Below are positions 31,001 to 39,879 of a stretch of 64,000 nt of DNA, piece after piece. The position numbers were made by a program, and so were the translations under genes. Below the pieces are notes generated by a model. The model was not told the DNA's origin. It did no database searches and saw only the letters and a program-made list of their open reading frames with translations. Within the stretch, counting starts at the first letter, position 1. Every line of letters starts with the position of its first letter. Origin of the DNA: Gracilariopsis chorda (Eukaryota; Rhodophyta; Florideophyceae; Gracilariales; Gracilariaceae). Location: NCBI GenBank assembly GCA_003194525.1, contig NBIV01000032.1, positions 124,001 to 188,000 on the forward strand, read 5' to 3'.

Positions 31001-33632
31001 CGTCCCAGGTTTCTGGCCTAGCCTCGACGGCATGTTCCGGATCATCCGGGTCTATAGCCATGAAGCATGGGACTTCATCATCCTCCGTTGGGAGTGCTTC
31101 CCCACTTGTGGGTAACCGCGATAAAGCGTCGGCCTGAGTGTTCTGCGCACCCTTTTTATAAATGACTTGAAAGTCATATTCCGCGAGGCGGAGTCTCCAG
31201 CGCATGAGGCGTCCCGACGGGTCGGAGATATTCATCAACCACCTCAATGAGGAATGATCCGTGTACACGGTGAAGTGAATTCCCATAAGGTAGGGGCGCA
31301 GAGTGGTCATCGCCCATACGACGGCGAGGCACTCTTTCTCCGATACGGAGTAGTTCCGCTCATGAACATTGAGCGAACGTGACCAATAACCAATTGGATG
31401 TCGTTCCCCCTCGGGGGTGGTTTGAAAAAGAGCACACCCGACTTGGTAGTCGCTCGAGTCCGTATCTACGGAGTATGGCAACCCAAGTTTTGGGAGATGT
31501 AGGATTGGTGCTGATGTGACAGCCTCCTTTAAGGAGTTAAAAGCTTCCGATTGCTCGGGCGTAAATGTTCCCAGTTTTGGGGGGTTCCCCTTTCGCAACA
31601 ACGCGTTCAGGGGCGCTGCAGTATCCGAAAAGTTCGGGATAAACCGTCGATAGACGTTGACCAGCCCCAGAAAGGAGCGCAGTTCCGTTTGAGTACGGGG
31701 TTCTTTCGCCTCAACGAGGGATTTGACTCGAGCTTTCTCGATCGCTAACCGTCCAGGACGGATAATGTGACCCAGATACTTCACAGTATCTGTGAAAAAC
31801 TCGCATTTCCTCAACTTGAGGGTAATTCCCGCATCGCGGAGTACGGTCAGCACGTCTCGGACGTGAGTGAGGTGGTCGTCCAACGAGTTGGAGAAGATGA
31901 TAATATCATCAAGGTAGACCAGACAACTCCGCCACTTAAAGCGGTTGAGTAGAATATCTACTGCACGCTGAAAGGTGGCGGGGGCGTTGGTTAACCCAAA
32001 TGGCATCCGCTTGAAGCGGTACGTTCCTGCATGGCAGGTGAATGCGGTTTTGTCGCGATCCTCCTGTCTGACAGGTACTTGCCAATATCCCCAATTGGCA
32101 TCAAGGGCCGTGAACACGGTGGCGTCTCCAAGGGAGTCAATGCACTCGTCCATACGAGGGATGGGGTACGTGTCCCTAACAGTCACGGCATTGAGCCGGC
32201 GGTAGTCGACACAGAACCTCCAGGTTCCGTCAGCCTTTAAAGCCAGTACAACTGGGGATGCCCAGGGCGATTGAGCGGGCTCAATCACACCTGCGCGGAG
32301 CATCTTGTCCACCTGGGACTGCTCCTCTTCCCGAGCTTTCGGACCTGCCCTGTAAGGGGGTTGTGCAACCGGTCGCGCACCGGGGATTAAATCGATCCGG
32401 TGTTCCGTTGCATCAATCTCGCCAAGCGAGCCATCCCACATTGTTGTGAATTCCCGTAACATAGTACGGAGTTTGTTGCGGTGCGACTCTGGCACGTGGC
32501 TGAAGTCCAGCGCTTCAAGTGCTTTTTCCGGATCAATCCGGTCATTGCTCGATGGAGCATTGTCCTGTGGAACAGGTGTGGTTCGCAATTCCGAGTTACT
32601 CGGTATGTTCGACGCTGAAGTAGCGGTTTCCTCCCCCTCCTTAGACTTGACGTCTTCGGACGGCGGGGTGAACTCCTCAGAAGAGGTGGTAACTCCGAGT
32701 ACATCGGCGGCTGTCATCTTCGTTGGCAGCATTCCCATAGGATGGGGGGTTACACTCCCAATTACTTGGTGTTTGACCAGATACTGGGGGTGTTTGCCAA
32801 GGTTGGCAACCAATATCCGGAAAGGAACATCCGGGGAAATGGAGACAATTCCATTAGCCAGCGCCAGCTGGGATTTCTCGTACAACGAGGCGAGGGGTTG
32901 TATAACCCGAAGACCGTGTTGACGGGAATTTACCTGTACCCAGACTTGGGACTCAGCCGGTATAGAAACCGAGGCAGCGACGCGGAGCTTGGTGGACTCG
33001 CGGGACGCGGGCGGTGGTTCCTGCGCAGCAGGGAGCGGAACTTGTTTCCGAGAGGACCGCTTTAGCGGGCGGCGAACAATCGGAACCGACGATCCGTCGT
33101 CAAGTTCTACACGCCTGAGGCGGGGCCTGATTGCGTCGACAAATCTGTCGCAGTAATCACATCCCAGTATGACTGGTGCTGCCAGTGAACGGCAAACGAT
33201 GAAGTCCAATTTCACCACAGATGTACCAAGTCTCATGACGAGGTCCACTGTGCCCACCGTTTGTAACGGATTGTTGTTCGCATCCGAAATGTCGGGGACC
33301 GCGTCAGAGCGGATACGCGACCGCACAAGCGGGGGTAACAATGATTCCACGACAAAGTTGGGGCCTGCACCTGTATCCAGGACGGTGAGAAACCTCACCA
33401 TAAACTGGGGGTCAAGGCCAAGGTCGGCATAGACCTTATAATTGCGCTTGGCCAAGACCAAGACTCTACCGGGAATCCGGGGATTTTTACTCCGTATCCA
33501 CGGGCGACGCAACACACCGAGGTGCGCAGAGTCCGCGTCAGCGGTGTCTTTCCTCGAGAGGACTTTCACCGGGGAGCGAGGCGAGGACGCCTCGGGCGCC
33601 AACAGCCTCGTTTTTGAGGACGCCTCTCCCAA
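28071..33632 (-). CDS. chromovirus Pol region
   Basis: This is part of the LTR element, in a frame next to gag, as in many Ty3 families. The order is an aspartic protease with DTG near residue 86, reverse transcriptase with YLDDIIIF, RNase H (DTDSSDYQVGCALFQ), and the integrase zinc finger and core (FIAIDILGPLL, HWIFVYGPPVEVLSDNG). Then comes a very long Pro/Ser/Arg-rich linker and a chromodomain (FVVDRLVGHTWDQDG, YRVRWYGYDPSGDTWEP). The linker between integrase and chromodomain is several hundred residues long, unusually large for the family. Confidence 0.92.
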   Translation of the reverse strand: MGEASSKTRLLAPEASSPRSPVKVLSRKDTADADSAHLGVLRRPWIRSKNPRIPGRVLVLAKRNYKVYADLGLDPQFMVRFLTVLDTGAGPNFVVESLLPPLVRSRIRSDAVPDISDANNNPLQTVGTVDLVMRLGTSVVKLDFIVCRSLAAPVILGCDYCDRFVDAIRPRLRRVELDDGSSVPIVRRPLKRSSRKQVPLPAAQEPPPASRESTKLRVAASVSIPAESQVWVQVNSRQHGLRVIQPLASLYEKSQLALANGIVSISPDVPFRILVANLGKHPQYLVKHQVIGSVTPHPMGMLPTKMTAADVLGVTTSSEEFTPPSEDVKSKEGEETATSASNIPSNSELRTTPVPQDNAPSSNDRIDPEKALEALDFSHVPESHRNKLRTMLREFTTMWDGSLGEIDATEHRIDLIPGARPVAQPPYRAGPKAREEEQSQVDKMLRAGVIEPAQSPWASPVVLALKADGTWRFCVDYRRLNAVTVRDTYPIPRMDECIDSLGDATVFTALDANWGYWQVPVRQEDRDKTAFTCHAGTYRFKRMPFGLTNAPATFQRAVDILLNRFKWRSCLVYLDDIIIFSNSLDDHLTHVRDVLTVLRDAGITLKLRKCEFFTDTVKYLGHIIRPGRLAIEKARVKSLVEAKEPRTQTELRSFLGLVNVYRRFIPNFSDTAAPLNALLRKGNPPKLGTFTPEQSEAFNSLKEAVTSAPILHLPKLGLPYSVDTDSSDYQVGCALFQTTPEGERHPIGYWSRSLNVHERNYSVSEKECLAVVWAMTTLRPYLMGIHFTVYTDHSSLRWLMNISDPSGRLMRWRLRLAEYDFQVIYKKGAQNTQADALSRLPTSGEALPTEDDEVPCFMAIDPDDPEHAVEARPETWDEDAVFDELLASRDKSENPLPGNFVPVSPEEMIREQFGDPFCTRIRARINGGEDLPFGVNDKGYLVRKVEARPQIVVPHSLQSRVLHLSHYAPIGGHPGGRKLYLTLRRDFYWPAMAVDCYATVRFCSECAKNRVKLRKNAKKMKLFPARAPLEFIAIDILGPLLTTKRGNKFLLVITDRFSKLVRTVPLRRITALTVAQALVTHWIFVYGPPVEVLSDNGKQFVSKFFQDVCRILDVKNLFTTTYHPQCNGQVERFNRTLLAALRSYVADHPTNWDLYADAVSYAYNTQVHRTTGVSPFELVLSRTPPPVALEPQATLDNFPSVGIYRQQWKRWLSKLVPAARKSMARAQAAYKRDFDARVRGKPSPIRANNYVFIRKEYYNPEREKRHKLSPVADGPFKVISVNTDTVVVEMGDTHERISRDRVVLAPPPSSEVVLDPGNPVSTDSATPEQSGSTRPTVLPHPSRGLSDLPTLSDSPAQPGNSGPSAPAPTTSAPLARIYTRQAGNVIPYPAAPSKEGEENTRFRGTISPSQRETHRNIRNTDRGARSMSRDTNPPFPSSAVQQEPDAQAPQKRQIHRLSRENEKPHSNTAAAERQSPDASKPPLAEVPAEAVQSGRSDPRPAEKGRPDTPASQGNTHTPLGEKGGQAAVEALSPGSQAPETPPVVDGIKAPATGNNLRQPPHRCGEEPRNSGITRAIARSKPVVPDAAPPHGDGALRSAAIPLKRVSSAPARNPPEGNFDQNTGVPELAPGNPSVAGDTTASPERMVQSARAPGREAVCHPITVSHGTPQGIVEMPIPQERSSSRKLAVRALNREGGTQVPRRLAVRPAYREDGNNDTPLGNDLPVKTVAPHTLLRDIFPHEQRPLGQRTATSELSPNTLLRDIIPHRGQPSPGITTTTRHGRQVYEREFVVDRLVGHTWDQDGILQYRVRWYGYDPSGDTWEPMEHLPRSQVVRYHRQTGTAAPATLVNAQVG

Positions 33633-33649
33633 AGGGGAGACTCCCTCAG

Positions 33650-35824
33650 TTAGTTTTCCGCCTTCGGCGGTGGGTTGGTTTCCTCGACAACGAGTGCTTC
33701 ATCCCGTTGACGGGGGTTTCTATCCGCATAAGCGGGGGTTGCAACGGATGGTTGCGTGATCTCCCGAATCGGGGTGTATGAAGCTTGCCGCGCACGCGGG
33801 GTCTGTGGTAGGGCGTGAGAAAAGTCCGTTTTAGCACGGAGGTAGGAAGCCGTCGGGACGGAACGTTTCTCCTCTGGAGTGAGGGCCTCATAATTTGCCA
33901 CCACCTTGGCCATATCCTTCAGTGAACAAATACACTGAGGAGAGGTATGGCCATGGGCGTAGCACAGGTGGCAAATGAGAGCCAGCACCGCGACACGCGG
34001 ATTATTATTCCGAGTATCGGAGAAGCGAACCGCAGGGCGGGTGTCAGTCCATCCAGGCCGTTGATAACGGGATTGACCGTTTGAAAACGGGAGTCGTTGG
34101 GGTTGAACCCGACTGTTACCACTGTACAAAACGGGGTCTTCTGTTCCCGTATCATGGGTCATCTCCGTCGTTGACGGTAACTCACTGGTGGGTATCGACA
34201 CACCATCCCCCTGCGCTAAATGCACGGTATCAAATCCCTGTCCAGGGTTCCCATCCGCGGTGAGCGGGAGAGAGGAAGCTTCGCTTTCCAGCAACAACGC
34301 CTTGGCGGATTTAGACCGATTGTTCGGAGTTCTTGCACGAAGTGCATCCCCTTCCGCTCGAGCGTGTTGGACCAGCTCGAGGTAGGTGATCCTTCGCTTG
34401 TCCTCCCGATAACGGGTAACTAAACTCCGGATTGCCGGGTCAAGACCATCAATGAACATGGTACTGCGCTCCCCAGCGGGGTATACGTTACCACATCTGT
34501 GGAAAGCCTTGTTAAGGCGCACCGAGTAATCGGTCTCGGTCTCTCCAGCACGCTGGCGTGTATCTCGCAAAGCGAGGATAGCCTGCTGAATAGCGGTGTT
34601 GGTGGCGTAGGAGCGCAGAAGATACTGCACAGCCTCCGGCCAGCAAGTAACTCCTCCCTCGGAGGCGCGAGAAGATCCTCGGACAGAGGTGTATTGGTCC
34701 TCGGCCACTCCCCGTAAGAAATACGGTAAAGCCAAGTAGGCTTGTCCCTCATTCATACCGAGGATATCGGCCTCCGCTACAAAGCGGGATAGGAAATCCA
34801 GTACTAGGACTGGGTCCTCTCCAGTAAAATACTGGTTGCGGAGCGAGAGCTGCATTCGCTTAATGCATTCTCGCACCTTTCCCGTACCACGGGGCGTACG
34901 TCCAAGTGACGAATCTTCAAGCCGGTAGTACCGGTATGATAAAAGCTTCCGGTAATCCGGGTTTGTCGGTTTCAATTCCCGGAGACCGGGGTGTCTTCTC
35001 CCCTTCTGGCGGGTTCGGACCACACCTTCAGTGGCCGATGACCGCTTCGAGCGGGAGGAGTAGCCTCGCTTCTCGTCCTCCGAGTCGGAGTCCGAGGAGC
35101 TCGAGCTAACCGAATGGTTTCGGGGTGAGTCCGACGATGTCGAAGAATCGGAGTCCGAATATTTTCGGTGATGTTTCCGTCGGTGACGGCGTTTCTTCTT
35201 CCCAGCAAGCTGGTCGTTGTGCGATGCCTCGTTTACCGGATCACCCGGGGATGGTTTGTCCATGAGGACGAACTGCTCCAGCGTCTCCAGGCGGGCACCA
35301 ATCCGATCAAATCGGGCTTCAACTCCTTCGATGAAGGCGGCGGGTTGTCCCAAACTCTCCAACACGGAGTTGACGTCAGACCGTAAAATACGGAGCTCCT
35401 CGGCGACCTCCTTTACGGGGGTTGCCGAGACCACCTCTTGGAGGGATTTTAGTTCCCCTACAAGGGTGTCATGGGCGGTCCACAGAGCGCGGACCTGGGA
35501 TTCCAGGGAAGTCCCCTGGGGGGTGTTATCACCCGTTCCACGGGGGCTTGAAGCCGCGACAGCGGGAGCAGGCCGGGGTGCCTGGGGCACTGCGGCAACA
35601 GCCGGAGTCGATGCTGCATTCCCCTGCGGGGGTGATAACGAGGGCAAAAGGAGGTTCCGGGGTTCCCGGTCGGGGTTATCATTCCGCGATGAAGCGGCGC
35701 CAGCACGGCTGGAACTTGTCCGTATAGGGATACGGGGTACGAACCGAACTTCGGAAGAGTCCGCGTTGTCGCGGGAGCGACTACGCGTAACCACTGGCTC
35801 CGCGTCGGAGGGATTTCTCGACAT
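33650..35824 (-). CDS. chromovirus Gag region
   Basis: The Gag-like protein of the LTR element, starting from the ATG at 35824. It has a Ser/Arg-rich N-terminus, a basic RRHRRKHHRKYSDSDSSTSS segment, a retrotransposon-gag capsid-type domain (LSLRNQYFTGEDPVLVLDFL, AYLALPYFLRG) and one CCHC knuckle (CHLCYAHGHTSPQC). Confidence 0.88.
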   Translation of the reverse strand: MSRNPSDAEPVVTRSRSRDNADSSEVRFVPRIPIRTSSSRAGAASSRNDNPDREPRNLLLPSLSPPQGNAASTPAVAAVPQAPRPAPAVAASSPRGTGDNTPQGTSLESQVRALWTAHDTLVGELKSLQEVVSATPVKEVAEELRILRSDVNSVLESLGQPAAFIEGVEARFDRIGARLETLEQFVLMDKPSPGDPVNEASHNDQLAGKKKRRHRRKHHRKYSDSDSSTSSDSPRNHSVSSSSSDSDSEDEKRGYSSRSKRSSATEGVVRTRQKGRRHPGLRELKPTNPDYRKLLSYRYYRLEDSSLGRTPRGTGKVRECIKRMQLSLRNQYFTGEDPVLVLDFLSRFVAEADILGMNEGQAYLALPYFLRGVAEDQYTSVRGSSRASEGGVTCWPEAVQYLLRSYATNTAIQQAILALRDTRQRAGETETDYSVRLNKAFHRCGNVYPAGERSTMFIDGLDPAIRSLVTRYREDKRRITYLELVQHARAEGDALRARTPNNRSKSAKALLLESEASSLPLTADGNPGQGFDTVHLAQGDGVSIPTSELPSTTEMTHDTGTEDPVLYSGNSRVQPQRLPFSNGQSRYQRPGWTDTRPAVRFSDTRNNNPRVAVLALICHLCYAHGHTSPQCICSLKDMAKVVANYEALTPEEKRSVPTASYLRAKTDFSHALPQTPRARQASYTPIREITQPSVATPAYADRNPRQRDEALVVEETNPPPKAEN

Positions 35825-35929
35825 GAGAAAATACCGTTACGACGGGAAACGATCACGGAACTTCCGGTGAATGAAAACAAACCTCGTAAGAGGGAAAACA
35901 AAAACCGATTCTAGGTCGGGAGACCACTT

Positions 35930-36736
35930 TGTGGTGCAATGCCCCAAAGGGGAAAAACACCGAAAGACGTCCGGGATCTTCCTCTCACGAGGTGAACCCA
36001 GTTGGGTAGAGCCCTCCCAGAGGTGTCACGGCGAAGCCGGTTTGTAAGACCAGGGACACCTGTCGCGACTCGCGCAGGGAGGTGAAGGCGAAGAATCGGT
36101 ATCCGCGTGAGCGGGGCGTGATCCTCAGTAGAGGTATGTTTCCACGTAAGTGGGGGTGTGTGAGCGGATGCGCACACGAGGGCCGCGGATAGCGGGAGGT
36201 GCTACCCTAAAAAGGGGAAAGAGGAAGGACGAGTGGGTCGCGAGAGCGACGAGTAGATACGGCAATGCCGGTGGACAGGACTCCCTGTACAGGGCGAAAC
36301 ACCAATATGATTGGAACAATTAGTACTCCCAATGATGGGTCTCCTTTAGATGTGCAAGGGGGGTGAACTTCCGTACACTACGGTGCTTCCCTCCAAGGAG
36401 GAGTTGAGAACACGCGGAGGCGGTAAAGCTCAGAGCCAATTCCCCAGGTTGGGGTCCCTTGTTGGGGAAGGTTTACTGGTGCGACGGCAGTGCGCCGTCG
36501 CACTAAGTACTAGCTTCCCAGAAATGGGTGTGAAAATAATAAATAAAATTAACTAAAATACTCCACATTCCGTGGCAACATCCACTACTGTGGCCAACCG
36601 CCAATTGACCCAAAACCGTGTCCCACGTGTCCATACCCACCATTGTGGGGCGTAGTTCATATACACACTACACAACCGATAATATCGGGAAAGCGTTCAA
36701 GTACCAAGAATCCCTCCCTGAGGGCGTTGCACTACA
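35930..36736 (-). repeat. chromovirus LTR (5' LTR in element orientation)
   Basis: 807 bp, the partner of 27009-27815. The 5-bp duplication GATAC follows at 36737-36741. Confidence 0.95.
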
Positions 36737-36741
36737 GATAC

Positions 36742-37634
36742 TTCTCTCGCAGTGTGCTTGTTTCGATTACGAACTTCTGGCCCCATTGATAGAATATCTC
36801 AGAGTCAACTCCAGCCTTCTCGCGATAGACACAATGCGCTGTAGGAGGAAGAAATGTTGATGGAGTTTCCACAGACACATCTTGGCGCCTTCGATACTTC
36901 GCGTGCTTTCCAGGTAATACGGCCAATAGGCTCCAGGCACGACCATCGGCAGAGACCACGGGCATGATGGTGACGTGTTGTGCATTTGCTGTCCATTTCA
37001 GTTCGACAGAATTGCTTCGGCCCCTGGAATCGAATAGAGCTTTTGCACGCAACCGTGATGCTGTTCGTGTCGAAAAGCCACTCTCGTCTATATTGAATAT
37101 CTGGGAGGCACATGTTATCTTATACTCCTTATACACTTGGATAAGACGGGCATAATGCTTGGCAAGGTTTGTAGGGCACATTGCCAACTGCTGCGGCTTC
37201 TCCAAGTTTGAACGTCGTCTAATCGAAACTTGCGGATGTCGCCTCAAGAAGTTCCGAACAAAACCATCACCTGGTCTGTCGTTTTGAAAAGGCAATGTTG
37301 ATCTACGTTGATGTGGCAACGAACGCACAAAAAACTGGACAAGATCCTTGAAACAGTTTCTAGATAGAGGAGTTCTGCAGTGTGAGAATGACATAATTGA
37401 TTTCATGATTAGCCCTTCTTCGGTAATTGTGAATAAAGGTTGTCGTCCTCGTGTTTTGGGTGATGTGGCGTTATCTTGTCTGCGATGTAGTCTTTGCAAC
37501 GTTGAGTACGGAATATTGTGACGCTTTACACATTTTCGAATGGAGGTGGGGGAACTACGGAGTTCAAGAAGTGCGCTGCGACGATTGAAAGAAAGGTCGC
37601 CGTATTTTGAAGCAGACACGCCGTTGGGAGGCAT
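36742..37634 (-). pseudogene. pogo-like transposase, N-terminal half
   Basis: This is the first half of the transposase, from the ATG at 37634. The open frame extends to 37685 without an ATG. It has an N-terminal helix-turn-helix region (SIRKCVKRHNIPYSTLQRLHRRQ), a second DNA-binding segment (DGFVRNFLRRHPQVSIRRRS, CENP-B/Tigger style) and the start of the DDE domain with the first catalytic Asp in FNIDESGFSTR. It ends where the chromovirus inserted. The two halves together make about 568 residues, a usual size for pogo-like transposases. Confidence 0.85.
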
Positions 37635-38034
37635 GTGGGTTACTGGCTGGCGCTTTGAGTTGTACGCTGGTTTGGAGGGGGTCACGAGGCTGTTACGGGT
37701 GGATGTGCACGGCAGGTGGGAACGAAAAGTTGCTGTCTGATGGGAAAAAGGGCGGCAAAACCGATGCTTGCATCAGAATTCAAATATTATGAGCCGTTGT
37801 TACGATTGAATAGTTATTCGACCTGCAAATCATCATTTTTGTGAAAAAGCGGCAAATTTTACTCACCAAAGCGACCCAATTTGGTGCACTGACCCGGATT
37901 TGGTGCACCTGATGATATCATACTACGGAGTCTGTACCATCGTTATCGCACGCACATCCATGCAAAATTCACATGGAGCACCCACCATCATGAAATCTCA
38001 GACACATCAGATACCATTGGTATATCATTGGTAT

Positions 38035-38483
38035 CTACCACGTATCTGAGATGTGAAAGCGTCTCTTTGGGATCCAGACCTTACTGCAGGAGGCACAGAC
38101 CGCGCCTTCTCGGATGTGCACAGATTCCAACGCCGGGTTGTACTCGGGATCGACGTCCGCCTTGTATTCCATGTCGTCTTCTCCGTCAATTTGCATCGTC
38201 GGAGGCCTGATGCGCACGTACGGACGAAGCAGTGCTGCTTTCCCTTCGAATGAAGAGGTCGTTCTCTCCCCGGCCCCGCGTTTTTGCAATCAACACGGCC
38301 ATTTTCATCTTCAGAACGGTGCGAATTTGGGACTCTCCGTCTCGTCACGGAAACCGCACGCACGAGGCGCGATGGCGAGTGCACAGCGACGTCCGTCAAT
38401 ATTGCCGTTCCGCCTTCATGGTCGTGCTGGTAGAAGGGGGCGATAGGATGGGGAGTGGAGCGTGCGTTGTAATTCAGCAGCAT
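38035..38483 (-). CDS. possible small spliced gene, unrecognised
   Basis: From the ATG at 38483 one minus-strand frame reads MLLNYNARSTPHPIAPFYQH onward. A second frame lower down reads an acidic, protein-like stretch (QIDGEDDMEYKADVDPEYNP) ending CASCSKVWIPKRRFHISDTW before TAG at 38035. A 53-nt intron (GTGTTG...GAAG) would join the two in phase, but that donor is weak. Other splits are possible and all three frames are open in parts, so this may be no gene at all. I recognise no domain; the single CxxC pair is suggestive only. Confidence 0.25.
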
Positions 38484-39043
38484 GGCCGACGACCCACGAG
38501 CGGCACTTCTTCATCTTGGCCGTCCCCATCTGGGCTGGTGGCGGTCTACAGGCTGACGCAGTAGTCTTCACCCGCGACGCCGCGCACACGAAGCATAGCG
38601 CACGTCAACCTTCGACGGCACGACCCGACATGCGTTCAGCACGATTTGGTGGCCGTCGCCCCAACGGAGGCGGCGCACAAGCTGTCACACAGCAGCCGTT
38701 GTCCCCAGAGCGTGCACTTCCGTAGGAGCACGACGTGCTCAATGACGATAACGCGCGCGGACCATACGACGACAACGATCTTGGCATGCTCGCGCGTGTC
38801 GCGGGGCCGATGTCGAGTTCGTGCAGCTCGAGCTTGCCGAACTCATGTTCACCTCGGAGACGGGACGGTGTGGCACGGTTAAACGAAGTCCACGTGCAGC
38901 CGAGACGTGGCGACCCTTGCGCTCGGTGCCTGTACAATTGTAGGTCGGTCAATGCGGCGACGCCAGTGGAGCTGTTCAGGTTGGATATCGTGGTGAATAA
39001 GGTGACAAAGCACGAGATGTGGGAAGGCGAACCGAATCGTTAA
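38462..39043 (+). pseudogene. possible gene remnant with one internal stop
   Basis: One reading frame is open from 38462 to 39043 apart from a single TAG at 38723-38725. The part after the stop reads EHDVLNDDNARGPYDDNDLG and continues to LDIVVNKVTKHEMWEGEPNR, which looks protein-like. The TAG could instead be the acceptor of an intron (TTCCGTAG|GAGC), but I find no good matching donor. It overlaps the minus-strand candidate by a few bases. The family is unknown. Confidence 0.25.
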
Positions 39044-39694
39044 GCGTAGTCTTTCTCCCCTTTTTCGTGTACTTTGCTATTATCATTCTTTCTGTCTGAG
39101 TCGTTGTGGCAGAGCCTGGGAAGAACTGCATGGGAAGGAGGTTAAGGATGACGGGAAGCAGCACTTCTTCCATCATCTGTGTAATTACTAAAATCTGTTG
39201 GGACATCATACTGATGATGCTGTTAGTAATGACGCTGACGCTGGAGCGGAGGCTGAGGTTGGGAGGGTACAGTTGAGGGGTAAAGGGTGTGCCCGAGGCA
39301 CGTATTGTTGTGGCAGAGGTTGTAGACATGAAGCTCATTCATGACGATTAAGAGGGTATGAGAATGATCAATATGAGGAAGAGAATCACGGGGAGGAAAT
39401 GCACAAGGATGGGGATGAGGATCAGACTTAGGGTAAGGACCAGCATGAGTGCTGCTGGTGGACGATGACACTGAGGACGGTTCTGAAGGTGAATGGCATG
39501 ATTATTCGTGGGATCATCCCACGAGCAATCATGCCACTCGCCCACTGGGATGGCGACCATGCTGAGATCGGTGACGGGGTGCCGGTGCTAGTCAAGCACG
39601 CGCGCAAAAAGAACAAAGACACGCGAACTCCTAGCTGGGGGTGACCGCCAGTGCCTCAGCCTTCACCGTCGGCGGCGGCCGTGGCGACAACGAC

Positions 39695-39708
39695 TATATT
39701 AAAATATA
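39695..39708 (+). promoter_or_regulatory. TATA-like element
   Basis: TATATTAAAATATA lies 172 bp upstream of the preferred ATG (39880) of the DUF6314 protein, in otherwise GC-rich sequence. Confidence 0.5.
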
Positions 39709-39879
39709 CATAGGACTCCGCTCTGCGAACACATTTTCTACCTAACTGATCTATAGCAGCTGGTCATCGCAAATAGTGAGACATCCCTCTTACGAACTTC
39801 CAATGCGATGCTGCTCTCATTTCACCTTCATGTGTGTCACATCCATCCATTTCCGCCCCCTTATGCCCGTAGCTGGACA

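Larger units (their letters stand above)
27009..36736 (-). mobile_element. Ty3 chromovirus LTR retrotransposon, looks whole and young
   Basis: A 9.7-kb Ty3/Metaviridae element oriented on the minus strand. It has two 807-bp LTRs that begin TG and end CA and are flanked by the 5-bp target duplication GATAC (27004-27008 and 36737-36741). Gag (about 33650-35824) has a CCHC knuckle. Pol (about 28071-33632) has protease, reverse transcriptase, RNase H, integrase and a C-terminal chromodomain, placing it among the chromoviruses. A purine-rich tract (AGGGGGGGATA on the minus strand) adjoins the 3' LTR, and a sequence starting TGGT, as a tRNA-derived primer site would, lies just inside the 5' LTR. 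Only one difference between the LTRs was noticed by eye, so insertion is recent. It looks whole. Confidence 0.93.
25936..37915 (-). mobile_element. pogo-like DNA transposon, split by a nested LTR element
   Basis: The ends are TCATCATGTACCAAA (left) and, read inward from the right, TCATCAGGTGCACCAAAT, each flanked by TA. That is the target duplication of the Tc1/mariner-pogo superfamily. Sub-terminal copies of GTGCACCAAATNNGGGTCA lie inverted at 26140 and in 37862-37908. One minus-strand transposase gene fills the element. Without the nested chromovirus (27009-36736 plus a 5-bp duplication) it would be about 2.25 kb, normal for pogo-like elements. The terminal repeats are imperfect, so the exact ends are moderately sure. 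Confidence 0.75.
37916..39879. other. unresolved region with protein-like fragments
   Basis: About 2 kb between the transposon and the DUF6314 gene. It contains three things I could not settle: a minus-strand candidate at 38035-38483, a plus-strand frame at 38462-39043 interrupted by one TAG, and a 59-residue plus-strand frame at 39465-39644 (MTLRTVLKVNG...). A foldback built on AGATACCA/TGGTATCT lies at 38009-38036. TATATTAAAATATA at 39695-39708 is a good TATA-like element for the DUF6314 gene. Confidence 0.5.

Noticed and set aside
27009-36736. CRISPR-like array as an explanation of the regularly spaced palindromes
   Set aside because: The palindromes differ in sequence and spacing and overlap coding sequence; there is no constant repeat unit.
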